This document shows, one piece after another, positions 9,051 through 18,246 of a stretch of DNA of 32,759 nt (position 1 is its first letter; each line of letters opens with the position of its first letter). The DNA lies in NCBI GenBank assembly GCA_002691585.1, contig NZIM01000080.1, positions 1 through 32,759 of the forward strand, in the 5' to 3' direction. Made by a program: the position numbers and the translations under genes. Source of the stretch: Legionellales bacterium. GTDB taxonomy: Bacteria; Pseudomonadota; Gammaproteobacteria; Comchoanobacterales; Comchoanobacteraceae. A model generated the notes under the pieces. The model worked only from the letters and a program-made list of their open reading frames with translations, did no database searches and was not told the DNA's origin.

Positions 9051-10235
9051 TTACTCATCGTTGTTGCCAAATAGCATTCTCATTGCTGATCCATTTTCAC
9101 TGGATGCTACAGATGAATCATCGTCATTTCCGAAGAGGCCACGTAGTCCATAAGAAGCCTCAGTTTGTGCATCTTCATTGTCGCTGATTAGAGACTCTAG
9201 TTCAACATCTGATCCTACATCTTCACTTTCTGGTGTAGCTTTAAATGCATTTAAGATTGAATCCCATGCACTTCCAGCCGCAGATTTAGCACTTGATGCA
9301 GCACCTGATGCTTTTTCACTCAATGTTGGAGCTTTGGTGAAACCGCCATTTGCAAGCTCTTCATTTTGAGCTGCTACAGCATCTGGATCATGACTGTGGT
9401 CTACGCCTTCAACTTTTGATCCTTTTTTAGCACCGTAGTAGAGTAATCCAGCAGTTGCGACTACTGCTAATACTACTATTGGAGCACCGCCAAACATCAT
9501 TGCAGCAACTAATCCTAAAGCAGCAACAATTTTCAAACCAAATACGATTTGCTTACCTGCTGTTGTCTCAGAGAACTGTTTTGCATTTTGATATTGATAA
9601 TTTGCAATGTCGCCAATCATGTCTATAGTACTTGATGCAATTCCTCTGTCAGCTAAGGTTATGCCTGCTGCTGTAGATGAAATTGAAGCACCTGGAGCAT
9701 ATTGAGCAAGACTTAAAGAGTCTTTAGCCTTCATTGTAGCAACGAGTTCTACAGTTAATGCTGATTGTGCTGCTTTCTTTGAAGCAATTGCCCCTTCAGC
9801 TTGTGCGATTAGCTCTTTAACATTACTCGCACTCACTGCAACACCGTCAACAGTTTGAGGACCTTGTGGTGCTGGGTTTGTTCTACCCGTGTTGTGGTTA
9901 GCATCTCTTTGAAATCCAGCATTGATTACTGCTAATTGATTAGCTGTTTTTCTTAATCCTGCGATTTCAGTTGCTAATGCGCTGATATCAGATTTTAATG
10001 CATTAATTTGCTCTTGAGCTTCGTCTTTTAAGCCCTGAACACTGCTGTGATATTCAGCAATTTTGTTGATTGATTGATTTGTCATTATATTTCTCCTATT
10101 TTCAGCCGAAACAGTGGCTGCCCCTGTACTACCATTAGTAGAACTGTTATCGGAATGAATATCCAATTCTCCTTCTACCAAAGGATTTTTTATTGTTTTA
10201 AATTTAAATGAATCGTTATTATAACCGTTATCCAT
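9051..10235 (-). CDS. Uncharacterised coiled-coil protein with central TM hairpin and acidic, repeated C-terminus (candidate secreted/effector or surface protein)
   Basis: 394-aa ORF; SD GGGAGG before ATG at 10235 and an in-frame second SD/ATG at 10085; coiled-coil-like N half; 'QIVFGLKIVAALGLVAAMMFGGAPIVVLAVVATAGLLYYG'; two C-terminal 'R(G/M)LFGN(D/N)D' units; own terminator. Confidence 0.8.
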   Translation of the reverse strand: MDNGYNNDSFKFKTIKNPLVEGELDIHSDNSSTNGSTGAATVSAENRRNIMTNQSINKIAEYHSSVQGLKDEAQEQINALKSDISALATEIAGLRKTANQLAVINAGFQRDANHNTGRTNPAPQGPQTVDGVAVSASNVKELIAQAEGAIASKKAAQSALTVELVATMKAKDSLSLAQYAPGASISSTAAGITLADRGIASSTIDMIGDIANYQYQNAKQFSETTAGKQIVFGLKIVAALGLVAAMMFGGAPIVVLAVVATAGLLYYGAKKGSKVEGVDHSHDPDAVAAQNEELANGGFTKAPTLSEKASGAASSAKSAAGSAWDSILNAFKATPESEDVGSDVELESLISDNEDAQTEASYGLRGLFGNDDDSSVASSENGSAMRMLFGNNDE

Positions 10236-10385
10236 TTTTCCCTCCCGGATACAAGTATCCTTATGTTTTTTATTATCTCAAAACATCAACATCTTGGAAA
10301 ATACTTTTTATTTATCGAATGAATTCATTTGATAGTTTTATTCTATCATTAACAAATACGGGGTAAATAACACGCACACTATATA

Positions 10386-10413
10386 TTGCATAATGTTATA
10401 AATACGTTACTAT
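10386..10413 (+). promoter_or_regulatory. Putative sigma70-type promoter of accD
   Basis: TTGCAT (10386-10391), 16 bp, TACTAT (10408-10413); expected start site lies at about the accD ATG (10420). Confidence 0.4.
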
Positions 10414-10419
10414 ACGGGT

Positions 10420-11268
10420 ATGGGATGGCTTACTCGTATAATTCCTGGTGTAGAAGGAAAAAAGAAACAGGTAATACCTGATGGCATATGGATGCAGTGT
10501 AGTGGCTGCCAAGCGCCTATTTATCAACCAGAAATGATCAACAACCTTTGGGTGTGTCCTAAATGCAACCATCATTGTAAGATGAATGCCCGAGCACGTA
10601 TTACAAACTTTTTAGATGAAGACTCGGTTGTCTTTTTTGCCGAAGATGTAAAAACAGAGGACATTTTATCTTTTACGGATTTAAAACCTTACTCAAAACG
10701 TATTCAACAAGCTCAAAATAAAACCTCTGAAACTGCTGCATTGCTAGTCGCTAAAGGTTTTTTAAAAGGACAATCTGTAGTAGTTGCTGCGTTTGAATTT
10801 GACTATATTGGTGGCTCTATGGATCGAGCCGTTGGTGAACGTTTTCGTCAAGCCGTGGATTGTGCTATCAAACAACGTGTTCCTTTCATATGTTTTTCTG
10901 CCTCCGGTGGAGCAAGAATGCAAGAAGGTGTTTTTTCATTGTTACAAATGGGTAAGACGGCAGCAGTTTTACAAAAGTTATCTGCTAACCATCTACCATA
11001 CATTAGTGTACTAACCCATCCAACCACAGGGGGTGTTGCTGCATCATTATCCATGTTAGGGGATGTCATTATTGCAGAACCCGGTGCACTGATAGGTTTT
11101 ACAGGTCCACGAGTCATTGAACAAACCGTGAAACAAAAATTACCCAAAGGATTTCAACGCAGTGAGTTTCTATTAAAACAAGGGCACATTGATTTAATCG
11201 TTGAACGCAAAGCATTACCTAACGTCATTTCAAGGATCCTTCAAAAATTAACGCATTATGACCATTGA
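10420..11268 (+). CDS. accD: Acetyl-CoA carboxylase carboxyltransferase beta subunit
   Basis: Zn-ribbon 'CSGCQAPIYQPEMINNLWVCPKC', 'FSASGGARMQEG', 'TTGGVAASLSMLGDVIIAEPGALIGFTGPRVIEQT'; followed by folC. Confidence 0.97.
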   Translation: MGWLTRIIPGVEGKKKQVIPDGIWMQCSGCQAPIYQPEMINNLWVCPKCNHHCKMNARARITNFLDEDSVVFFAEDVKTEDILSFTDLKPYSKRIQQAQNKTSETAALLVAKGFLKGQSVVVAAFEFDYIGGSMDRAVGERFRQAVDCAIKQRVPFICFSASGGARMQEGVFSLLQMGKTAAVLQKLSANHLPYISVLTHPTTGGVAASLSMLGDVIIAEPGALIGFTGPRVIEQTVKQKLPKGFQRSEFLLKQGHIDLIVERKALPNVISRILQKLTHYDH

Positions 11269-12490
11269 TCAATGGTTAAGCCACGTCCTTAAACTTCAAG
11301 AATCTGGTATTAAACCTGGTTTAGAGCGTATGAATGCGTATCTGGATCGTTATCAGGGGTCACCGTCTTGTCCCGTAATCGCAGTTGGGGGTACTAATGG
11401 TAAGGGCAGTTGTGTTGAAGCCTTGGTGTCAATTTATTCAAAGGCAGGGTTTAGAGTTGGTAGCTTCATTTCGCCACACCTTTTAAAAGTGAATGAGCGA
11501 TTTAGAATTAATACTGAGTGTGTGGATGACGATCTCATTCTTGAGCATTTTGAAAGAATCAATGCGTTAGGGCGTGATCTAGGATTAAGTTACTTTGAAT
11601 TATTATGTGTCACTGCATGGCAAATATTTTGTGAAGCTTCATTGGATGTCATGATTTTTGAAGTTGGTTTAGGGGGTAGGTTGGATGCTGTCAACGCTTT
11701 ACCTCTATCGCATTCCATCATTACAAGTATTGATTTAGACCATCAGGAATACTTGGGTAATGATCGAGATTCAATTGCCATAGAGAAGTTCGGCATCCTG
11801 CGAGAAAATAAAGCTGCTGTCATTGCAGAAACCGATTTAACGGATTGTATGATTAAGGCATTGGATCAAACAGGTGCAATGAAGTATGTAATAAACCAAT
11901 CATTTAAAGTGGTTTCAAATCAAAAGAGTCATCAGTACCTAGGAGATACGTCCTTATCTTTTACTCAATGTACTATTCACCCTCAAGTATTAGGAGCCGT
12001 ATGTAAGACATTAGAGCTCACCCAAAGCCTCTTGCCAGTACCCAATGATTTAATACAGAAGACTCTATGTGAATTACAAGTACCAGGCCGATTTGAAAGG
12101 GTACAGGGTGAGCCACCAATGATCATTGACGTTGCACATAATGAAGCTGCTATAAAAAATCTTTTAAAACAATGGCCATATCCCTCGAGCAATACCACAA
12201 TGATGGTTGCTTTTAAAAAAAATAAAACCATTAAAGAGGTATTATCAAACTTAAACCAATATGCTCAAAACATTATTTTTGTTGAAATGGACGATAATGC
12301 ATTTGTATCAAAACAGGTTTTTATTGCAAATCTAGCATCTTGCGTTCATTATGAACTTATCTCTTTTGATGAGGTTAAAGAAAGAGTCTGGACAATGGCA
12401 CAACCAACCCTTGTGTTTGGATGTTTCAAGCTTGTAGGTCATGTGCGATCATTGTTTAAGGAGAGGGGACATGTTATCAAGTGTAGTTAG
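11258..12490 (+). CDS. folC: Bifunctional folylpolyglutamate synthase/dihydrofolate synthase
   Basis: 'VIAVGGTNGKGSCVEAL', 'GSFISPHL', 'EVGLGGRLDAVN', 'ITSIDLDHQEYLG', 'IIDVAHNEAA'; overlaps accD by 11 bp. Confidence 0.96.
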   Translation: MTIDQWLSHVLKLQESGIKPGLERMNAYLDRYQGSPSCPVIAVGGTNGKGSCVEALVSIYSKAGFRVGSFISPHLLKVNERFRINTECVDDDLILEHFERINALGRDLGLSYFELLCVTAWQIFCEASLDVMIFEVGLGGRLDAVNALPLSHSIITSIDLDHQEYLGNDRDSIAIEKFGILRENKAAVIAETDLTDCMIKALDQTGAMKYVINQSFKVVSNQKSHQYLGDTSLSFTQCTIHPQVLGAVCKTLELTQSLLPVPNDLIQKTLCELQVPGRFERVQGEPPMIIDVAHNEAAIKNLLKQWPYPSSNTTMMVAFKKNKTIKEVLSNLNQYAQNIIFVEMDDNAFVSKQVFIANLASCVHYELISFDEVKERVWTMAQPTLVFGCFKLVGHVRSLFKERGHVIKCS

Positions 12491-12929
12491 ACAGTGGCTG
12501 GTCATATTGTTATCAATTTTGTTGGCTTCCTTAGCTGTTCCAAAGCTCATATTCATGAATGACAGCATAAATCAACCAATTCTGACTCATACCTCCATGG
12601 TTCCACCTCATTTAGACCCTGCAGTGAAGCAAATGAAACCGATTGTTTCCAAAATGAGCATGGTTATTCCTCAAAAATCCAGCTTGTGGGCTGTACAGAT
12701 TGGCAGTTTTAAAAGTTTAATCAATATCCAAAAGACCATTGACCAGCTGAAAAATAAGGGTTTTACAGTTCAAACACGTGCTTTTGATACTAAACAGGGT
12801 AAATTATGGCGGGTTTGGGTTGGAGAGCTTATTTCTAGACAAGCAGCAGAAGATCTGAATTCAAAACTTCATCAGGACTTTGGTGTAAATGGTTTCGTAA
12901 TGCGTTTGGAGCAAAATCAAAATGTTTGA
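12471..12929 (+). CDS. SPOR-domain membrane protein (DedD-like)
   Basis: N-terminal TM, linker, then 'SLWAVQIGSFKSLINIQKTIDQLKNKGFTVQ...LWRVWVGEL' SPOR domain; ATG 12471 has a GGAGAGGGG SD (ORF-track start 12441 less likely); dedD position between folC and cvpA. Confidence 0.85.
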   Translation: MLSSVVRQWLVILLSILLASLAVPKLIFMNDSINQPILTHTSMVPPHLDPAVKQMKPIVSKMSMVIPQKSSLWAVQIGSFKSLINIQKTIDQLKNKGFTVQTRAFDTKQGKLWRVWVGELISRQAAEDLNSKLHQDFGVNGFVMRLEQNQNV

Positions 12930-13479
12930 GCAGTTTACATCATTTGATTGGATCATCACTGTAATAATCTTACTCTCTGGTGTGACCGGATTCATGAGGG
13001 GCTTTTGTAGTGAAGCTACGTCAATGTTTGGATGGGTCCTAGCATTTTGGGTCATGTTAAAACATTCGGATAAAATTGATTTTTTACTAAAATCATCCAT
13101 ACCTCAATCAAATGTCAGGATGGTCATTACCTCATTTTTGGTGTTTTTAGGTATTCTAATCATTGCTAAAATTACTGGGCTAATCCTCAAAACGTTTGTG
13201 TCCATGATTGGTTTAGGTCCATTTGATCGTTTTTTAGGAATGGTCATTGGGTTTGTAAGAGGGTGCTTATTGGCCGGCTTACTCATTTTGGCTTTAGAGT
13301 TTTTTGATATTGATAAAGGTTTTACAAAAGGATCAAAGCTTGCGGGTCATTTTCGTCAAGTGAACACCATCATTCTTGCATTGTCACAGCCTATCTTAAA
13401 CAATAAGCTACCTAATATGCCTGAAATTCCTGATTTACCTAACATTAATTCAGTAGATTTAGCAAAATACATAAATTAA
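12922..13479 (+). CDS. cvpA: CvpA family membrane protein
   Basis: 'FDWIITVIILLSGVTGFMRGFCSEATSMFGWVLAF', 'GPFDRFLGMVIGFVRGCLL'; position after folC-dedD. Confidence 0.9.
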   Translation: MFEQFTSFDWIITVIILLSGVTGFMRGFCSEATSMFGWVLAFWVMLKHSDKIDFLLKSSIPQSNVRMVITSFLVFLGILIIAKITGLILKTFVSMIGLGPFDRFLGMVIGFVRGCLLAGLLILALEFFDIDKGFTKGSKLAGHFRQVNTIILALSQPILNNKLPNMPEIPDLPNINSVDLAKYIN

Positions 13480-13480
13480 G

Positions 13481-15871
13481 GTGAATAGATTTTTGAAAAT
13501 AATATATGTCTTTTTTGTGACGCTCCTGTCTTTTTGCGTCTCATCTTTTGCAGGCAATGATTTTTTTGGCCCTCAACCTCTAACGCCGCTTCCTGGAATT
13601 GGACTAAGCGAGGACTTAACTTATCAATCTGCTTTCAGAAATCAATACACAGAAGCTCATTACGATACGTTAGAGGACGTTTTACAGGATTCTGACCCGT
13701 CTGTCGTGATTCGACATATATCCAGTATATATCAATCCATCGCTTATGACGGATCAGGATCCTACGATCATTTTAGTAACCATCAAAAATGGGGTTTATA
13801 TGCGAATCATTTTCAATATTATGATCCAATCCGTTTATCCCCATTAACACAATCTGTAGTACGTTTTGGTCATTGGGATGTCATGTGGATGCCTGGTTCT
13901 ACACTTTTTCCATTTTCTAAGGGCGTACTGCGACTAATGAGAGATAATGCTTTATCGAATTTATATCAACAGTATTTTACAGGGTATGCAAGTGATGGCG
14001 ATCGATATTTTTTATATCAGAGTCGAATAGGAAAACAAGACAAAGGGCTATCTTTTCAATTTTTTCGTGAGGTTAATGACGGAGAACGTTATAATTTTAG
14101 CGGTGATACTGCCGATGGTCAGATAAATTATACCCATACCACTCCGGATAATATTATTGAGGTAAATGCTCAGCTTCGTACTCAACAATCCGACTTTAAT
14201 TACAGTATTCCGATTGAGTTAAATGATGCTCACCCCAATCAATTTTACGTCGCTCCCAGTGATAGTGAGGATACAATTCATCGCATTCAAATGACATGGC
14301 AACACTCTGCCAATGATCACCGTTACCTTACCTCGACATCACAATATCAATATCTTGATTTTCATAAAAAACAAGCGCATCCACTGAATATTAAGACATG
14401 TACTTCGGGCGATTTCCCCGACAATACCATATGTTTGAATGATAAAGCGCTGGTAGATCAAAATCTAAATACTATCACCCGTGCAAATGTTGGTAGTCCA
14501 CGAACGTTTGCAAGCCTAATGAATGCAGATGAAAAAAGTTCAGTATTGGATCAATCCCTCCAATACCAGCAGTTTTCAAATCACACACAATGGTTGGTTG
14601 GATTTACAGGCTCTTTCAATCAGACAGATTACACTGGAACATCTCAGTTAGCATCATTGACTGATAAGCGAGTTGCAACAGTGTTAACGAACTCTGGTCA
14701 GGAAGTTCAAATAGACGGTACAAAAGCAACCAATACATCAGCCGCTGTACTTGACCCTCTCACTCCTGTTGATTTGCAAACAGAGGCATTAATGTTTTCA
14801 CTTTTTGGAGTGTATCAAAATCAAGTAAATCCTAAAACAGATGCATTTTTCTCCGCTAATATAAAAGGCACCACTTATGACGTAGATAACCAAAGTCAAT
14901 TGTCATTAACCTCTGGATTGATTAATTCAAACCATCAATTTGCACGTTTAAACCCCAGTGCTGCACTGATCTATCACGTAGATGAACGAAATGATGTTTA
15001 TGCACATCTTTTTCAATTAAATCAACCTCCATCATTGTTAGCACTTTATTGTTCAGATGAAAACAACGCATGTTATTGGCCAAAAACATTTTATAAAGAC
15101 GGCGATTTATCACAGACCGTTACAACTGGAATTAATATTGGAACTAAAGGACACCAATACGTAGATAACATTAATTTAAGATGGACCGTAGATACCCATT
15201 TTAATCATCTTAATAATGACATCGTGCTTATACCAACCGATTGGATGAAAGGCTTCAGTAAAAATATCGATCAAACTCAGAATTATGGATTGAATGCCAG
15301 AGTGAATGTTGTCACTGATCGATTCAATACAACATTGGCATATCGCTACCTTAATGCATCGTTTCAATCTGATTTTACCGTTCCTGCTGTTTATGATATT
15401 GGGACCAATCAAAGTGTTTCTTCTGGAGATCCAATGCCAGGTGTTCCAAATCATTCCATTCGTCTTACATCCATTTACGACTGGTCAAAAACTTTTTCTT
15501 TTTTTGGTGGAATAATCGGTGTTGGTTCAAGTGAGTATTATGGAAACTTTAATGGTAATCATGGCACTTATAATTATGCAGATGACTCTGGAACATTTAC
15601 ATTAGGTGATGTTCCTGGGTTCGGGTTACTCAACCTTGGAGTAACCTGGAAACCAAATAGAAACCTACATGCCTTTTTTAGAATCGATAATGTATTCGAT
15701 AAACACTATTATACAGACGGTTCATATGGACAGGCACCAAGCCCGGCAATGGTGCAGTTCTCAGAATTAGGAGACTCAGGAAGTGGTGCAGTAGTTGGTA
15801 TTAAGGATCCCCAATTTGTATCTCAAGGACTAGGTCGATTTTGGAGAATTTCCTTTAAGTTAGCAATTTAG
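13481..15871 (+). CDS. TonB-dependent-receptor-like outer-membrane beta-barrel protein
   Basis: Signal peptide (LLSFCVSSFAG); C-terminal 'VPGFGLLNLGVTWKPNRNLHAFFRIDNVFDKHYYTDGSYG...GLGRFWRISFKLAI'; 796 aa; GTG start 1 bp after the cvpA stop. Confidence 0.82.
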   Translation: MNRFLKIIYVFFVTLLSFCVSSFAGNDFFGPQPLTPLPGIGLSEDLTYQSAFRNQYTEAHYDTLEDVLQDSDPSVVIRHISSIYQSIAYDGSGSYDHFSNHQKWGLYANHFQYYDPIRLSPLTQSVVRFGHWDVMWMPGSTLFPFSKGVLRLMRDNALSNLYQQYFTGYASDGDRYFLYQSRIGKQDKGLSFQFFREVNDGERYNFSGDTADGQINYTHTTPDNIIEVNAQLRTQQSDFNYSIPIELNDAHPNQFYVAPSDSEDTIHRIQMTWQHSANDHRYLTSTSQYQYLDFHKKQAHPLNIKTCTSGDFPDNTICLNDKALVDQNLNTITRANVGSPRTFASLMNADEKSSVLDQSLQYQQFSNHTQWLVGFTGSFNQTDYTGTSQLASLTDKRVATVLTNSGQEVQIDGTKATNTSAAVLDPLTPVDLQTEALMFSLFGVYQNQVNPKTDAFFSANIKGTTYDVDNQSQLSLTSGLINSNHQFARLNPSAALIYHVDERNDVYAHLFQLNQPPSLLALYCSDENNACYWPKTFYKDGDLSQTVTTGINIGTKGHQYVDNINLRWTVDTHFNHLNNDIVLIPTDWMKGFSKNIDQTQNYGLNARVNVVTDRFNTTLAYRYLNASFQSDFTVPAVYDIGTNQSVSSGDPMPGVPNHSIRLTSIYDWSKTFSFFGGIIGVGSSEYYGNFNGNHGTYNYADDSGTFTLGDVPGFGLLNLGVTWKPNRNLHAFFRIDNVFDKHYYTDGSYGQAPSPAMVQFSELGDSGSGAVVGIKDPQFVSQGLGRFWRISFKLAI

Positions 15872-18206
15872 TACCAAAGGTTTTTATAATACACGGAATG
15901 AGTGTTAAAGTGGCAGCACCTGCAAGTAAAATAGCTAGACTTGTTAGACATCCAAAATAAAGTAATGGATTAAAGTTAGAAAATATAAACAATATAAACC
16001 CAATGCTTGTAGTAATTGTCGTAGTAAGTATGGCTCTTCCAACACTATTATATGTATTGATTAAGGCATCATCCAAAGTTCTTTTCTTATTAAGCTCCTC
16101 TCTCAGGCGATAAATGAATTGAATTGCAAAATCAACTGATAAACCCACGCTGATTGCTGCAATTGTAATGGTCATAAAATCTAAAGGTATGTTTAACCAG
16201 CCGAGTAATCCCAAAACAACAGTCACAGGAATGAAGTTAGGGTATAATATCAGTAACGTGATTTTCCAGCTTCTGAATAAAATCAGCAGCATTAAGCCAA
16301 TACAGTAATATACCATGATGATTGTTTTAATTTGAGAATCAAATAAACTTTGAAGCACATTGTTATATAACCAATAAACCCCCGTTACGTTGCTTTTTAT
16401 TGTCTTATTTTCAAGTGTATTCAGTTTAGATTCAATTCTTTTAATTAATGCATTACGATCCAATGCCTGATTGGAATCCGCAATATATGCTACTAACCTA
16501 GCAAATTGTTGATTATTGGCAAGATATGGTTCAACCAATACTCTTTCGTTATCATCACTCATATGATTAAGTATCATTTTCATCATTGGTAACTTCAGTG
16601 GGTTACGATTAATTTTTTCCATGGTCGAATCGAATGTATGAAAAGACATCACTTTTTGAATCTCTGGTTGTGCTTCTAACCATACATGAATGTCTTTGAT
16701 TTCAGTTCGTCCTTCATCTGAGATCCAATAATTTGGTTGATTGGACTCTAAAAGTACTTCAAGGGTCGTACTTCCTGCTAATTTTTGATCAACAATGAGA
16801 AGTCCTTTCACGATATTTGTATGGGGTTTGAAATAGTCAATGAAACGATTTTCTACTTTTAAGTGAAAAATCCCAAATGAAAATATTACTAATAGTGTCA
16901 GGAACGCTAAAATAATATGTCTTCGATAATGATCATTCATATTTAATAGTGTGTAACACCATTTTCCGGGTGTTTTAAGTTTTAACGTGGTTTGCGGATT
17001 TAAAATAATAATGCAGCTTGGGATGAAAACAAAGCAGAGAATAAATGTAATCAAAAGTCCTAATGACATGATAAAGCCAAAATCTACAATTGGACTAATG
17101 TCACTAATTAGTAATGATACAAAGCCAACAATAGTGGTTAATGCAGAATACCCACAGGGTTCTATGACTTTTTTTACAGTTTCAAAAACAGCCGTCGAGT
17201 TTTCAGATGGTTGTTCGGATTGAATTTCAAAATATCGCATCATGACATATAAGGACATACTTAATCCGATGATAAATAGAAGCGGTGGGAAATTAGAACT
17301 AACAATCGTTAAATGTCTATTATTGAGTCCAATGACTCCAGTTGCCCAAATGACACTAATGATACCTGTGCTCATTACAATGAAAATGGGTTTTAGTTTT
17401 TTAAATATTACAATTAACACCAACAACATTGATAAGAACGATAAACTCCCAAGGTACAATAAGTCCTCAAGCATGAAATTTAAAATATCCTGAGTAACTA
17501 CAGGGATACCAACTAAAAATATTTTTCCCAGGTGTTTGAATTGATGTGTCACAGTTCGCACTTGTTCTATAGTATCAGCCACAATATGATTTCTTTTCTG
17601 AGTGAGCTTTTGAGTTTTTATTTTTAGATCATGTAATTCTTCTTGTTGGGATTGTGATAAACCATTTTTTATTTTCTGTAACTCCAACTCTCCTTTTCGT
17701 TTAAAAATACTTCTGTTGATTTTGGATTGTGGCATGAGTTCTAAGACAATGGTACTGATTCGGTAATCTGTGCTCATGATCATTTTGTGGTAATAGGGGT
17801 TGTTCACAAATTCTTTTTTAGCCATAGTCTTATCAGTTGTTTCAGATGTGAAGTTTGGTAGTGGTAAATTTAATTCTAATAGATAGATAGGCGGACTAAA
17901 TAATAAAGGAACATTAATAAAGCTATCTGCTTCAATAATCGTTGGTATTTTAAGTAATTGTTGTTGAAGTTTTGAAATCTCGTCAATGTTTTGGAAAGGG
18001 TCGTGGTTTTCAACTAATACAGCAATGGATTCATCTTCACCAAAATATTTTCGTGCAAGTTGATAGGAGCCAGAATTTAAATCTTGAGTAAGTGCTAACG
18101 CATCAACAGATACATCAAACTTAACACGTTGATTAAAATAACATGCAATAATGGTTACAAGGAGTGTGAGACCAATTATTAAACCACTGTATTTACGAAA
18201 AGACAT
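15855..18206 (-). CDS. RND-superfamily / MMPL-domain exporter
   Basis: ~783 aa, two-fold repeated TM/periplasmic-loop architecture; 'SLYVMMRYFEIQ...GYSALTTIVGFVSLLISDISPIVDFG' and 'VGLSVDFAIQFIYRLREEL...GRAILTTTITTSIGFILFIFSNFNPLLYFG'. Confidence 0.88.
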   Translation of the reverse strand: MSFRKYSGLIIGLTLLVTIIACYFNQRVKFDVSVDALALTQDLNSGSYQLARKYFGEDESIAVLVENHDPFQNIDEISKLQQQLLKIPTIIEADSFINVPLLFSPPIYLLELNLPLPNFTSETTDKTMAKKEFVNNPYYHKMIMSTDYRISTIVLELMPQSKINRSIFKRKGELELQKIKNGLSQSQQEELHDLKIKTQKLTQKRNHIVADTIEQVRTVTHQFKHLGKIFLVGIPVVTQDILNFMLEDLLYLGSLSFLSMLLVLIVIFKKLKPIFIVMSTGIISVIWATGVIGLNNRHLTIVSSNFPPLLFIIGLSMSLYVMMRYFEIQSEQPSENSTAVFETVKKVIEPCGYSALTTIVGFVSLLISDISPIVDFGFIMSLGLLITFILCFVFIPSCIIILNPQTTLKLKTPGKWCYTLLNMNDHYRRHIILAFLTLLVIFSFGIFHLKVENRFIDYFKPHTNIVKGLLIVDQKLAGSTTLEVLLESNQPNYWISDEGRTEIKDIHVWLEAQPEIQKVMSFHTFDSTMEKINRNPLKLPMMKMILNHMSDDNERVLVEPYLANNQQFARLVAYIADSNQALDRNALIKRIESKLNTLENKTIKSNVTGVYWLYNNVLQSLFDSQIKTIIMVYYCIGLMLLILFRSWKITLLILYPNFIPVTVVLGLLGWLNIPLDFMTITIAAISVGLSVDFAIQFIYRLREELNKKRTLDDALINTYNSVGRAILTTTITTSIGFILFIFSNFNPLLYFGCLTSLAILLAGAATLTLIPCIIKTFGTKLLT

Positions 18207-18246
18207 GATTTGAATATAGTCTAAAATCCCTTATTTGACGTTTAAA

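Noticed and set aside
9178-9369. 63-aa plus-strand ORF antisense to the 394-aa gene
   Set aside because: Product of Ser/Ala-biased codons read in antisense; no independent support.
10848-11147. 99-aa minus-strand ORF inside accD
   Set aside because: Antisense of conserved AccD motifs.
11983-12231. 82-aa minus-strand ORF inside folC
   Set aside because: Antisense shadow of conserved FolC.
12861-13286. Minus-strand ORFs inside cvpA
   Set aside because: Antisense shadows; cvpA context and TM pattern support the plus frame.
14922-15515. Small ORFs within the TonB-receptor-like gene
   Set aside because: Contained in a long coding frame with conserved C-terminal barrel motifs.
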